Shown piece after piece: positions 6,330 to 12,955 of a stretch of 17,856 nt of DNA. The notes beneath the pieces are model-generated. The model saw only the letters and a list, made by a program, of their open reading frames with translations. It made no database searches and was not told the origin of the DNA. Where the stretch lies: contig NZ_CALACG010000151.1 of assembly GCF_937890585.1 (NCBI RefSeq), forward strand, positions 1-17,856, read 5' to 3'. The first letter of the stretch is position 1; each line of letters opens with the position of its first letter. A program made the position numbers and the translations under genes. This DNA is from an uncultured Campylobacter sp. (GTDB lineage: Bacteria > Campylobacterota > Campylobacteria > Campylobacterales > Campylobacteraceae).

Positions 6330-9198
6330 GAGATTTTTAGTATTTTTATCTATATTGTTCTCTGCCATTTATTGCTTTAACGAGGGAGTTATATTTTTTA
6401 GCGACTTCAAGCTCTCATCTCGCCTAAATAACGAGATAAACAGAGGAAATTTACTAAAAAATGTCGTAAAGACCATCATCGCTGAAAGAAAAGCCTACGA
6501 AGAGTATCTTGAAGTAAAAACGCCAGATAAGGAAGAGGCGCTAAGAAGAGCCAATACAGCTAAAAATTTTGCTATTAAGTATTTCTTAAATAGCCTATCA
6601 AACACTCCAGATGATACAAGAATGAAAGATGCGCTCGAAATAGTCTTAAAAAATGCAAAAGCAGACTGGGAGAGCTTCAATCTCTCGTTTTATAATTTTT
6701 TTGAGATGGCGATCTCAGTCATCATAAGCGGGCATCTAGAGTTTAAAGATGTGGCTATAGACGCTGACATAGAAAGATATATGATCGTCATAAATAGGCT
6801 CTATGAGGTCCTTGCCAACATAAACACAGCAAAACAGCACATCATCGCCATACTTCACGGCAAAGAGACCCTAAACAGCAGCTCACTAAAAGAGGCCATA
6901 AATAGCCTAAAATACAATGATCTAAATATAAATTTGCTCCCATACGGCGAGACAAAAAGCGAAATAATAAAACAGCTTGAAAGGCTAAATGAGCTTGAAA
7001 TTTCTAAAGGATTTGATCAAATTCGCATCGATCTTAGGACAAAAAGCAGCATTTCAGAAGATGAGATCAGGCGGATAAACTCTTTTGAAAACGATAGGTT
7101 TGATCTATTTAGTGAAATTTCTAGCGTGCTAGTTAGTGAGCTAAAGGCTAAAAACGACGAATTTAGAGTCTATACGCTCTGCCTTTCGTTTGTGATGTTT
7201 ATCTTTTCGATTTGGCTATTTTACGCTAGCTACAAAGCCTATGGCTGGGTTAGAAATTTAGAATATTTAAATCAAAAAATGAAGCTTATAAGAGAAGAGG
7301 TTTTAAAAAGAGGCGATAGAAATCCACAAAATTTAATAGAAAGCTTCATTGCGCTATATAAAGAGCTACTTCAAAAGTATGAGCAAGAAAGAAGCTTTAC
7401 AGCGATAAAAGATAGGCTGCTAGTTAGGCTAAATAAGAAATTTTACCTCTCAAAAGAGCAAATTTTAAGCTCGATCGCCACTTTAAAAAAAGATGAAAAC
7501 GTCCTTAAAAATGAACTAGTTTTTGAAAATTTAGAAAGAAATAGCCAGATCATAGCCCTAAACTACGGCAATATAAAGGGCCTGCTTGACACCAGACTAT
7601 CAGACCTTACTCTAAATCAAAAACCATTTAATCCGCAAATTTTATTCTCAAATATCCTTGAGGCACAGATACCATTTACGCAGAGCAAAAAGCTAAATTT
7701 CCTAACCTATCTTGACGCGCGTATCAGCGACGAGTTAGAAGGCGACGCCGAGAAAATAAGCGTCATCTTTAACTCCATAATGCTAGCCATCGTCGCAAAG
7801 TGCGATAAATTTGCAAATTTGATCGTTGAGATAAGAAACACAAGTGATAGCCTTAGCCAAAGCGGACTTTTAGGCATCGAAACTAAGATAAGAACAAATC
7901 AAATTTTCCTAAAAGATGAGCAGCTAAACGCACTAAGACTAGAGGACGAAAACGAGCTAAACGACGAAGAGAGCGAGTTTTATCTAAGACTTGCCAGCTT
8001 TTATCTAAAGCTTTTTAACTCAAGCCTTGACATAAGCACGCTTGGCGGAGCTGGTAATGAGTTTAAATTTATCCTCAACCTAAAAAAGATACAAAGCCAG
8101 CAAAATTTCAACCTAAACCGCGACCTAAAGATCGCTTATCTGCCTGATATAAACGTCAAATACAACGAATTTTTCACAAAAACACTAGAAGATATTGGGC
8201 TTAAATTTCAAAATATCATCTCAAGCAACCAAAGCCTATCAAGAGAGTACGACATCATCTTTGCAAGGCAGAGCACGAGCAAAAACATAAACGCCAAAAA
8301 CCTAGTCCTTTTAAAAGACCCGCTAACTCCGCTAAGCGTCGCTAGGCTCGTATATATGGAGAAAAACAAGAGCGATAATCCAGCCGATGAGAAGGTGCGC
8401 TTTTTACTCTGCGATAAAAATCCGCTAAGCCTTGAGATGTCAGCTCAGGCCTTTAGCTACTTTGACTGCGAAGTTATCGGCGTTAGCAGTCTAAAAGAGC
8501 TAAAACAAGCGCTGCAGCTAAACCGCTTTAATACCATTTTCATAGACACGCAGTTTTTCGAAAACAACACGGCAAATTTCGTAAAAGATATAAGAGCTAT
8601 GCAAAGCGAGAAGCAAAATTTAATAGCCGTCGTCTCAAACACTTCAAATATCTCCGAAAGAGAGATCCTACCAGCCTTTGATGCGTGGATCAAAAAGCCA
8701 TTTAGCCAAGCCGAGCTAAATCAAATTTTGCCAAACTATGTGCGAAACTATAAACCGATAAAAGAAAATAAAAACTTCATCAAAAACGAAAATATCGCAG
8801 TTTATAAGAGCACAAAGCTTGAAAATAAGATATTTGCCGGCGCGCTTGGCGAGTTCCAAAATACGCTTGAGGTCGCAAATAGCTTTAGCGAGCTTTTGAT
8901 AAAGGTAAAAACCAAGCCTTGCTCGCTAGTGCTAGTAGATGAGGCGGCTGAGGGCTTTGACATGGACAAGCTAATAGCCACGATCTCTGAGCTAAGGTCT
9001 ATGCTAAAGCTTGACGTCAGAGTGCTTCTCTTTAGCCAAGACTTGGAGCTAAAAGATAAAAAAGAGTACATAAAGATATTGTCCCCAAATGTGAGCAAGA
9101 TAGAGCTCATAGGCTTTGTAAAGTCAGAATTTAGCGAGATAAACTCGGCTCAAAACGAGCTAAAGAGCAACTTTAAATTTATAAAATTTAAAGCCTAG
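6319..9198 (+). CDS. Degenerate hybrid sensor histidine kinase
   Basis: A 959-residue membrane protein laid out like a hybrid sensor kinase. There is an N-terminal membrane helix (5-28), a helical extracytoplasmic domain (30-283) and a second helix (285-306). The DHp region is about 355-425, the ATPase-like region 440-590, then receiver-like domains at 603-680, 692-805 and 825-930. Catalytic features look lost. By eye the DHp His aligns with Lys373. The second Asn of the N-box falls on Leu489 (GDAEKISVIFNSIMLA, 475-490). G1 and G2 glycine motifs are absent. The middle receiver keeps Asp743 (FIDTQF) and Lys793 (KKPF) but only one of the two acidic residues (Asp699). The last keeps Asp874 and the first has no Asp. 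Probably a signalling pseudokinase or scaffold working with the preceding PAS/HPt-like protein. Confidence 0.75.
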   Translation: MSVKRFLVFLSILFSAIYCFNEGVIFFSDFKLSSRLNNEINRGNLLKNVVKTIIAERKAYEEYLEVKTPDKEEALRRANTAKNFAIKYFLNSLSNTPDDTRMKDALEIVLKNAKADWESFNLSFYNFFEMAISVIISGHLEFKDVAIDADIERYMIVINRLYEVLANINTAKQHIIAILHGKETLNSSSLKEAINSLKYNDLNINLLPYGETKSEIIKQLERLNELEISKGFDQIRIDLRTKSSISEDEIRRINSFENDRFDLFSEISSVLVSELKAKNDEFRVYTLCLSFVMFIFSIWLFYASYKAYGWVRNLEYLNQKMKLIREEVLKRGDRNPQNLIESFIALYKELLQKYEQERSFTAIKDRLLVRLNKKFYLSKEQILSSIATLKKDENVLKNELVFENLERNSQIIALNYGNIKGLLDTRLSDLTLNQKPFNPQILFSNILEAQIPFTQSKKLNFLTYLDARISDELEGDAEKISVIFNSIMLAIVAKCDKFANLIVEIRNTSDSLSQSGLLGIETKIRTNQIFLKDEQLNALRLEDENELNDEESEFYLRLASFYLKLFNSSLDISTLGGAGNEFKFILNLKKIQSQQNFNLNRDLKIAYLPDINVKYNEFFTKTLEDIGLKFQNIISSNQSLSREYDIIFARQSTSKNINAKNLVLLKDPLTPLSVARLVYMEKNKSDNPADEKVRFLLCDKNPLSLEMSAQAFSYFDCEVIGVSSLKELKQALQLNRFNTIFIDTQFFENNTANFVKDIRAMQSEKQNLIAVVSNTSNISEREILPAFDAWIKKPFSQAELNQILPNYVRNYKPIKENKNFIKNENIAVYKSTKLENKIFAGALGEFQNTLEVANSFSELLIKVKTKPCSLVLVDEAAEGFDMDKLIATISELRSMLKLDVRVLLFSQDLELKDKKEYIKILSPNVSKIELIGFVKSEFSEINSAQNELKSNFKFIKFKA
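9171..9193. repeat. AT-rich inverted repeat at gene end
   Basis: Ten-base arms (9171-9180 and 9184-9193) around a three-base loop lie in the last codons of the kinase-like gene. The arms are almost all A/T. This could aid transcript ending, but no T-run follows and the case is weak. Confidence 0.3.
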
Positions 9199-9307
9199 TT
9201 ATTTTGCTAAATTTATGGCTAGCAGCTTTTAAAATTTGATCAGATATTTTACGGGCTAAGTTTCTTGTAAATAAATTTTGGAGATTTTAAATTAAATTTA
9301 GGTCGCT

Positions 9308-9336
9308 GTCTGGATCAAATTTGCTTTTATCCAGAC
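9308..9336. repeat. Inverted repeat between kinase-like gene and psd remnant
   Basis: GTCTGGAT (9308-9315) and ATCCAGAC (9329-9336) pair over a 13-base loop, in the 171-bp stretch 9199-9369 between convergent genes. No T-run follows on either strand. It may be a weak bidirectional terminator; the rest of this stretch shows no gene. Confidence 0.4.
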
Positions 9337-9369
9337 GGCCTAGTCATAAAATTTAGCTAGCCTGTAAAT

Positions 9370-9657
9370 TTACCCTTTTATCCCGCCGATCGCTTCAGCA
9401 AATTTAAGCTCTTTGTTTTCAAAGAGATTGTACTCGATCGCGTCTTTTTCGCTAAGTATGACGATAGTTGAGCCAAGCTCGAAATTTCCGAGGCGCTCGC
9501 CCTTTTTGATATGTAAATTTTTATACTCATAAATTTGCGTGAAATTTGCCACCACATTTGTCTGGATACGCTCGTCAAAGCTAAATTTCATCTTGCCAAC
9601 GTTTAGTGCACCCACTAAAAATAGAGTCATTACAACTAGGATAAATTTATTTTGGCA
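9370..9657 (-). pseudogene. psd: Truncated phosphatidylserine decarboxylase remnant
   Basis: The open frame encodes only the C-terminal part of Psd. Full-length Psd decarboxylates phosphatidylserine to phosphatidylethanolamine at the inner membrane. Visible are VGALNVGKMKF and, near the C-terminus, FELGSTIVIL, containing the LGST site where Psd self-cleaves to form its pyruvoyl group. From the ATG at 9630 there are 86 residues, against about 260 for an intact enzyme. The large N-terminal part, with the catalytic Asp and His, is missing. The frame is closed upstream by a TAA at 9658-9660, and no Psd-like sequence appears beyond it. It cannot be an active decarboxylase by itself. An intact psd is expected elsewhere in the genome. 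Confidence 0.8.
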
Positions 9658-9676
9658 TTAGTTATTCTTTTTAAAG
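9617..9676 (-). repeat. Imperfect copy of small-gene 5' end fused to psd
   Basis: Read on the minus strand, this stretch resembles 9795-9854: CTTTAAAAA, then an ATGCCA start, then ATCCTAGT or TCCTAGT and a TAA-GA run. The second copy has an immediate stop (ATG CCA AAA TAA). In the shifted frame that joins psd it encodes QNKFILVVMTLFLV, resembling the small protein's QNLILVITIFVF. It appears to be a duplicated gene start joined to psd at VGALNVGK. Confidence 0.45.
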
Positions 9677-9696
9677 CCAAATAATACAAATTTGCT

Positions 9697-9724
9697 TTTG
9701 CAGGGTGATTTGCCACCTTGCAAA
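9697..9724 (-). terminator. Hairpin after the 34-residue membrane peptide gene
   Basis: Eleven-base arms with one mismatch (9697-9707 and 9714-9724) around a six-base loop, starting 5 bp beyond the stop of the small gene on the minus strand. The trailing sequence is only moderately T-rich, so termination is plausible rather than clear. Confidence 0.45.
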
Positions 9725-9729
9725 TTTAA

Positions 9730-9834
9730 TTATTTATCTTTTTGCAAATTCTTTTTATTATCCCTATGCGCCATAAAACATGCACATATAAAAACAAAAA
9801 TCGTTATGACTAGGATTAAATTTTGCCCTGGCAT
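9730..9834 (-). CDS. 34-residue single-pass membrane peptide
   Basis: A small frame starting ATG at 9834 with a clear AAAAAAGG ribosome site eight bases upstream. It encodes a short polar start (MPGQN), one hydrophobic helix (about residues 6-22, LILVITIFVFICACFMA) with two Cys, then a strongly charged tail (HRDNKKNLQKDK). This is a single-pass membrane microprotein architecture; I do not recognise the family. It sits between a hairpin downstream (9697-9724) and a strong hairpin upstream (9853-9885), so it may have its own transcript or be read from the lipoprotein gene. An imperfect copy of its 5' end lies 178 bp downstream at the psd remnant, which suggests duplication and recombination. 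Confidence 0.5.
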   Translation of the reverse strand: MPGQNLILVITIFVFICACFMAHRDNKKNLQKDK

Positions 9835-9852
9835 TTTAACTACCTTTTTTAA

Positions 9853-9885
9853 AGTATCTTACTATTCGTCTGATAGTAAGATACT
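9853..9885 (-). terminator. Strong 13-bp hairpin after the phase-variable lipoprotein gene
   Basis: Perfect 13-base arms (9853-9865 and 9873-9885) with a seven-base loop begin 9 bp past the stop of the minus-strand lipoprotein gene. Only TTT then A-run follows, so the U-tract is poor; the A-run doubles as the ribosome site of the next small gene. It is a terminator, or an RNA structure controlling that gene. Confidence 0.55.
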
Positions 9886-9894
9886 ACTATTGTT

Positions 9895-10271
9895 TTATTC
9901 TTCTCGTATTAAGCCTACATGGACGCTTTTACCGTAACATTTAGGATTTTCTCCTTTTAGTTTAAAAATTTTACCTTCTTTTTTTGAATATCTTATATTA
10001 TATCCCATTATATCACTTGGGTTTTGTAGAATATAATATTGCTCGTTTCCATTTTCATCGAAGAATTTTACATAGTCTCCTTTTGGAGAATTTTCACCTG
10101 GTCCTATTGGGAATTCTATAATTTTATAATATACATTTGCTTCCAGGCTTTCATATTGTTTTTTTGGATTTTCACATACCTCTTTTAGGCTATGTGCCAC
10201 CCCCCCCCATCGCATCCAAGTAATGCTAGTGCAACAATACCACTCAATGCAAATAATGAAACTTTTTTCAT
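9895..10271 (-). CDS. Phase-variable lipoprotein, G9 tract, predicted OFF
   Basis: The true start is the ATG at 10271, preceded by an AAAGGAA ribosome site. It encodes a lipoprotein signal peptide (MKKVSLFALSG..LALLGC, Cys20), then Asp21 and a run of nine G (10200-10208 on the plus strand as C). With nine G the frame continues GGG-W-H-I-A and stops at 10185-10187, giving 28 residues. With ten or seven G it would join a 101-residue body ending at 9895, giving about 125 residues with a poly-Gly linker after the lipidated Cys. The body has two Cys (VCENP, NPKCYGK) and many charged residues, but no family I recognise. It is more AT-rich than neighbouring genes, hinting at foreign origin. The family and function are unknown; the tract and the frame break are direct observations. 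Confidence 0.75.
10200..10208 (-). repeat. Homopolymeric G9 contingency tract
   Basis: Nine consecutive C on the plus strand (G on the coding strand), the only such tract in the window, just after the lipobox codon of the lipoprotein gene. Campylobacter poly-G tracts of eight or more are known to change length by slipped-strand mispairing and switch genes on and off. Confidence 0.85.
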
Positions 10272-10287
10272 ATACTTTCCTTTTATA

Positions 10288-10310
10288 TTTTTAGATTTAA
10301 GCTCTAAAAA
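10288..10310. repeat. Inverted repeat upstream of the lipoprotein gene
   Basis: TTTTTAGA (10288-10295) and TCTAAAAA (10303-10310) flank a seven-base spacer, ending 17 bp before the lipoprotein start. This could be an operator or leader hairpin; no regulator is evident. The remainder of 10311-10422 is AT-rich and shows no gene. Confidence 0.35.
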
Positions 10311-10422
10311 CAATTCATTTTTTCTAAATTTTCCTTGCGGAAATGAAAAATTTATGCTTTTCATCGCTTATTTAGCTATTTTATCCTTTTATTTTTAAAG
10401 TTTTCACTTGCGCGACTTAAAT

Positions 10423-11694
10423 TTAAACCTCTTTTGCGCTGTTTTTAAAGACATTTACCACGCTTGCACGCTTGTGGCAAATTTCAGCGTACTCTTTTTC
10501 GCTTTTTGAGTCATAGACTATGCCTGCTCCAGCTCCGATAAAAACGCTGCTAAAGCCATTTTTATCTGGCACAAAGATGGCTGAGCGGATGAGGATCGCC
10601 ACCTGAGCGTCGCCGTTAAAATGCAAAAATCCAATGCCCCCGCCATAGATATTTCGCTCGCAAATTTCAAGCTCGTTGATTATCTGCATAGCTCTGATCT
10701 TTGGCGCGCCACTTAGCGTACCAGCTGGAAAAATGCTAGCTAACACGTCAAAGAGGTCAAGCTCTTTCGCGCACTTGCCATAGACGTCGCTTACAATGTG
10801 GATCACCCTTTCGTAGGTCTGGATATGCATCGCGTTTTTCACGACCACGCTTTTTGGCTCTGAGACCCTGCCGATGTCGTTTCTGGCAAGATCGATTAGC
10901 ATTTTGTGTTCAGCTAGCTCTTTTTCGTCGCTTAAAAGCTCTCTCTCAAGTGCCGTATCAGCGTTTGCGTCACCGCCTCTTGGTCTTGTACCAGCGATTG
11001 GTGCTACAAAAATTTGCTCCCCTTTCATCTCAAAAACAAGCTCAGGCGATGAGCCGACCACATCGCCATAAGGTGTAGGAAAATGAAACATATATGGGCT
11101 TGGGTTTGCGATGGCTAGCCTTTTGTAAAAGTCAAAACTGCTCATATTTGTTGAAATTTCAAGCAGCTCTCCAAGCACTACTTGGAAAACGTCGCCGCTT
11201 CTTATATACTCTTTTGCCACTTCAACCATATCTTCAAAGTGTTTCTTTTCTTCACTAAGATCAGTTTTTACGCTAAATTCGCACTCTTTTTGGAGCTCAT
11301 CTTCTGCCTTTAAATTTAGCAAAAAGTCATAATACCTCTCTTTATCCCCATAAAAAGTGTAAATTTTACTCATCTTATCAAAGTGCATATATGCTTTAGC
11401 GTCGGCGTAGATAAATTTTGGAAATTCATATTTTTTAGCCTTCTCTTCGCCGATATACTCGAAGTATCTCACGCCGCTATAAGCAAAAACGCCAAAAAGC
11501 CCTGCAAAAGGCGCGAGTAATTTGTTACGATTAGTATCAAAGTAGCTTCTAAGCCCGTAAAAATCCATATCCTTTTCGTCGATATATTCGCAGTCGATGC
11601 CGATAATGATCTGCGTCTTGTCCTCGGCTAGGTAGCTATTTTTAAATTTCTCTTTGATCGCTTCATAATAAAGGAGCGGTTGTTCTAAAAGCAT
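10423..11694 (-). CDS. trpE: Anthranilate synthase component I-like (TrpE)
   Basis: A chorismate-utilising enzyme of 423 residues. Conserved core motifs are PIAGTRPRG (232-240), DLARNDIGR (268-276), HIVSDV (299-304), FPAGTLSGAPK (322-332) and GAGAGIV (387-393). The PAGTLSGAPK form is typical of TrpE rather than PabB, which usually has PGGSITGAPK, so anthranilate synthesis for tryptophan is favoured over p-aminobenzoate. It is shorter than common TrpE proteins of about 500, mainly in the N-terminal domain. The LLES segment that forms part of the tryptophan feedback site reads YLAEDK. No glutamine amidotransferase partner (trpG) or other trp gene is adjacent. The start has an AAAGGA site and a TATAAT promoter close upstream. 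PabB function cannot be excluded. Confidence 0.85.
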   Translation of the reverse strand: MLLEQPLLYYEAIKEKFKNSYLAEDKTQIIIGIDCEYIDEKDMDFYGLRSYFDTNRNKLLAPFAGLFGVFAYSGVRYFEYIGEEKAKKYEFPKFIYADAKAYMHFDKMSKIYTFYGDKERYYDFLLNLKAEDELQKECEFSVKTDLSEEKKHFEDMVEVAKEYIRSGDVFQVVLGELLEISTNMSSFDFYKRLAIANPSPYMFHFPTPYGDVVGSSPELVFEMKGEQIFVAPIAGTRPRGGDANADTALERELLSDEKELAEHKMLIDLARNDIGRVSEPKSVVVKNAMHIQTYERVIHIVSDVYGKCAKELDLFDVLASIFPAGTLSGAPKIRAMQIINELEICERNIYGGGIGFLHFNGDAQVAILIRSAIFVPDKNGFSSVFIGAGAGIVYDSKSEKEYAEICHKRASVVNVFKNSAKEV

Positions 11695-11718
11695 ATTTTT
11701 CCTTTTAAATTTTTAATC

Positions 11719-11724
11719 ATTATA
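11719..11724 (-). promoter_or_regulatory. TATAAT -10 element for the trpE-like gene
   Basis: Minus strand reads TTTTTTTATAATG 25 bp before the start codon: a perfect -10 hexamer after a T-run, the arrangement common in Campylobacter promoters. It predicts a leader of under 20 bases, too short for an attenuator. Confidence 0.6.
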
Positions 11725-11808
11725 AAAAAAGTTCGCTTTTAGTTTTTGAAATTTTGACTAAATTTATAAATTTACGCCTTTTTTACTATTTTTTTAAGCG
11801 CACTTGGC

Positions 11809-11814
11809 TAAAAT
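11809..11814 (+). promoter_or_regulatory. Possible -10 element for the TauE/SafE gene
   Basis: TAAAAT in the context GGCTAAAATTTT, 22 bp before the chosen ATG, preceded by T-runs (11778-11796). Motif match only. Confidence 0.4.
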
Positions 11815-11825
11815 TTTGACCTCAC

Positions 11826-11832
11826 AAGGGAG
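11826..11832 (+). promoter_or_regulatory. Ribosome site fixing the start at 11837
   Basis: AAGGGAG lies four bases before the ATG at 11837. A longer frame opens at the upstream ATG of 11804, but that has no ribosome site and would overlap the likely promoter. Confidence 0.7.
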
Positions 11833-11836
11833 TATC

Positions 11837-12577
11837 ATGCTTTTTGTAGAACTTTTCATATTAGGTATCGGCGTTGGCTATATAGCTGGATTTTTTGGCA
11901 TAGGTGGCGGCACAGTCGTTGTTCCTATCATGGTCGCCTTCGGGTATGACGTCAAAACTGCCATTGGCATAAGCGTCATGCAGATGATCTTTAGCGCGAC
12001 ATTTGGCTCATACCTAAACTACAAAGCTGGACTTTTAAAGCTGAACCGCGGCGTATTTTTGGGCCTTGGCGGTCTTGTGGGCGCAAGCTTTAGCGGTATC
12101 ATCGTCTCTCACGCACCTGCGCTCTTACTTGAGTCGATGCTTCTAGTGACCTTTATCTTCTCTCTTATAAAGCTATACTTTTCGCCAAACAGCGACGGCT
12201 CAAATGCCAACAACTCGGTCTTTTTGCTATTTTTAGTTGGCGTTTTTGTTGGCGTTTTTGCCATTAGCATCGGCATCGGCGGAGGCGTCTTTATCGCGCC
12301 GATCTTGGTAGGCTTTTTGCGTTATGAGCTGAAAAAAGCGGTCTCAATGGGCGTATTTTTCGTTATGTTTGCAGCCATTGCCGGCTTCATCTCACTCTCG
12401 CTAAATGGTCACATCTCATACGCTGAGGGCACATTTTTAGGTCTTGGCTCGCTAATAGGCGCATACTTTGGCACCAAAAAGACGCAAAATACCGACAAAA
12501 AAACACTTAAAAAATGGTTTTTGGTCTTTTACATAGCGATGATATGTTTGATATTAAAAGATATGTTTTTTGAGTAA
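11837..12577 (+). CDS. TauE/SafE-family membrane transporter
   Basis: A 246-residue polytopic inner-membrane protein of the TauE/SafE (DUF81) family, whose members export sulfite, sulfoacetate or other organic anions. Two homologous halves each carry the family motif: GFFGIGGGTVVVP (18-30) and GIGGGVFIAP (146-155). Hydrophobic stretches suggest about eight membrane helices, with a polar linker (SPNSDGSNANNS) between the halves. The start at 11837 is chosen for its AAGGGAG site; 33 bp of frame extend upstream to 11804. It is divergent from the trpE-like gene and ends in a clear terminator, so it is probably a single-gene transcript. The substrate cannot be told from sequence; there are no sulfur-metabolism neighbours. 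Confidence 0.88.
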   Translation: MLFVELFILGIGVGYIAGFFGIGGGTVVVPIMVAFGYDVKTAIGISVMQMIFSATFGSYLNYKAGLLKLNRGVFLGLGGLVGASFSGIIVSHAPALLLESMLLVTFIFSLIKLYFSPNSDGSNANNSVFLLFLVGVFVGVFAISIGIGGGVFIAPILVGFLRYELKKAVSMGVFFVMFAAIAGFISLSLNGHISYAEGTFLGLGSLIGAYFGTKKTQNTDKKTLKKWFLVFYIAMICLILKDMFFE

Positions 12578-12609
12578 GAGCATGGCTAAATTTGCCACGC
12601 TCTTTTTTT
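12578..12609 (+). terminator. Terminator of the TauE/SafE gene
   Basis: GAGCATGGC (12578-12586) and GCCACGCTC (12594-12602) pair with one mismatch around a seven-base loop, followed directly by seven T. It begins right after the stop codon. On the other strand the mismatch becomes a G-U pair, so it may also stop the convergent methyltransferase transcript, though without a T-run. Confidence 0.85.
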
Positions 12610-12937
12610 AAATTTCTTCAAAAAAGTAGGCTTCGCTTAGTTTAAAAGCAAGCTCTTTTAGCTCATCTTCGCTTAAATTTACGCCCTTTGCGATCTCTTT
12701 AAAGCTAGTCTTGCCGTCAAATTTCAAGGCGGCTTTGATCTCTTCAACGCTTAAATTTAGCTTGCCATTTAGCTCATTTGCCAAAGAAATAACTGGCAAA
12801 CTAGCCTCCAAAAAATATCCTAGATACGCTGCTGCCATAGGTTTTAGCCTAGTTTTTTTAGGCTCATAATCAAGCGCAATAAGCTTTGATGATGAAATTT
12901 TAGTGTTTTGATCGTTTAAAATTTCAAGTAGACCCAT
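12608..12937 (-). CDS. C-terminal fragment of split methyltransferase
   Basis: A 109-residue frame that continues, in the same reading frame and only six sense codons after a TAA, from the methyltransferase gene at 12956-14068. It holds KPMAAAYLGYFLEASLPVISLANEL and a helical segment with KFDGKTSF, resembling the C-terminal winged-helix-like part of SAM methyltransferases with a regulatory domain. As a free-standing gene its start (ATG at 12937) has GAGGG seven to eleven bases upstream (12944-12948), so low-level independent translation is possible. The simpler reading is the tail of a gene broken by a nonsense mutation. Its end overlaps the TauE/SafE terminator T-run. Confidence 0.65.
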   Translation of the reverse strand: MGLLEILNDQNTKISSSKLIALDYEPKKTRLKPMAAAYLGYFLEASLPVISLANELNGKLNLSVEEIKAALKFDGKTSFKEIAKGVNLSEDELKELAFKLSEAYFFEEI

Positions 12938-12955
12938 AAAGCCCTCGCTCTCGTT

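Noticed and set aside
8457..9110. Minus-strand open frames inside the kinase-like gene
   Set aside because: Ser/Phe-rich translations typical of the antisense of a Lys/Glu-rich gene; no start signals.
9895..10215. A 106-residue gene starting MRWGG as the primary product
   Set aside because: The upstream in-register signal peptide, ribosome site and lipobox show that the designed start is 10271 with the G tract shifting frame; the short form is kept only as a possible OFF-state product.
11805..11820. Sigma-54 promoter before the TauE/SafE gene
   Set aside because: TTGGC is present but the -12 TTGC element at the right spacing is not.
11804..11836. Longer N-terminus for the TauE/SafE protein from ATG 11804
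   Set aside because: No ribosome site there, the extra residues precede the hydrophobic start, and AAGGGAG is ideally placed for ATG 11837.
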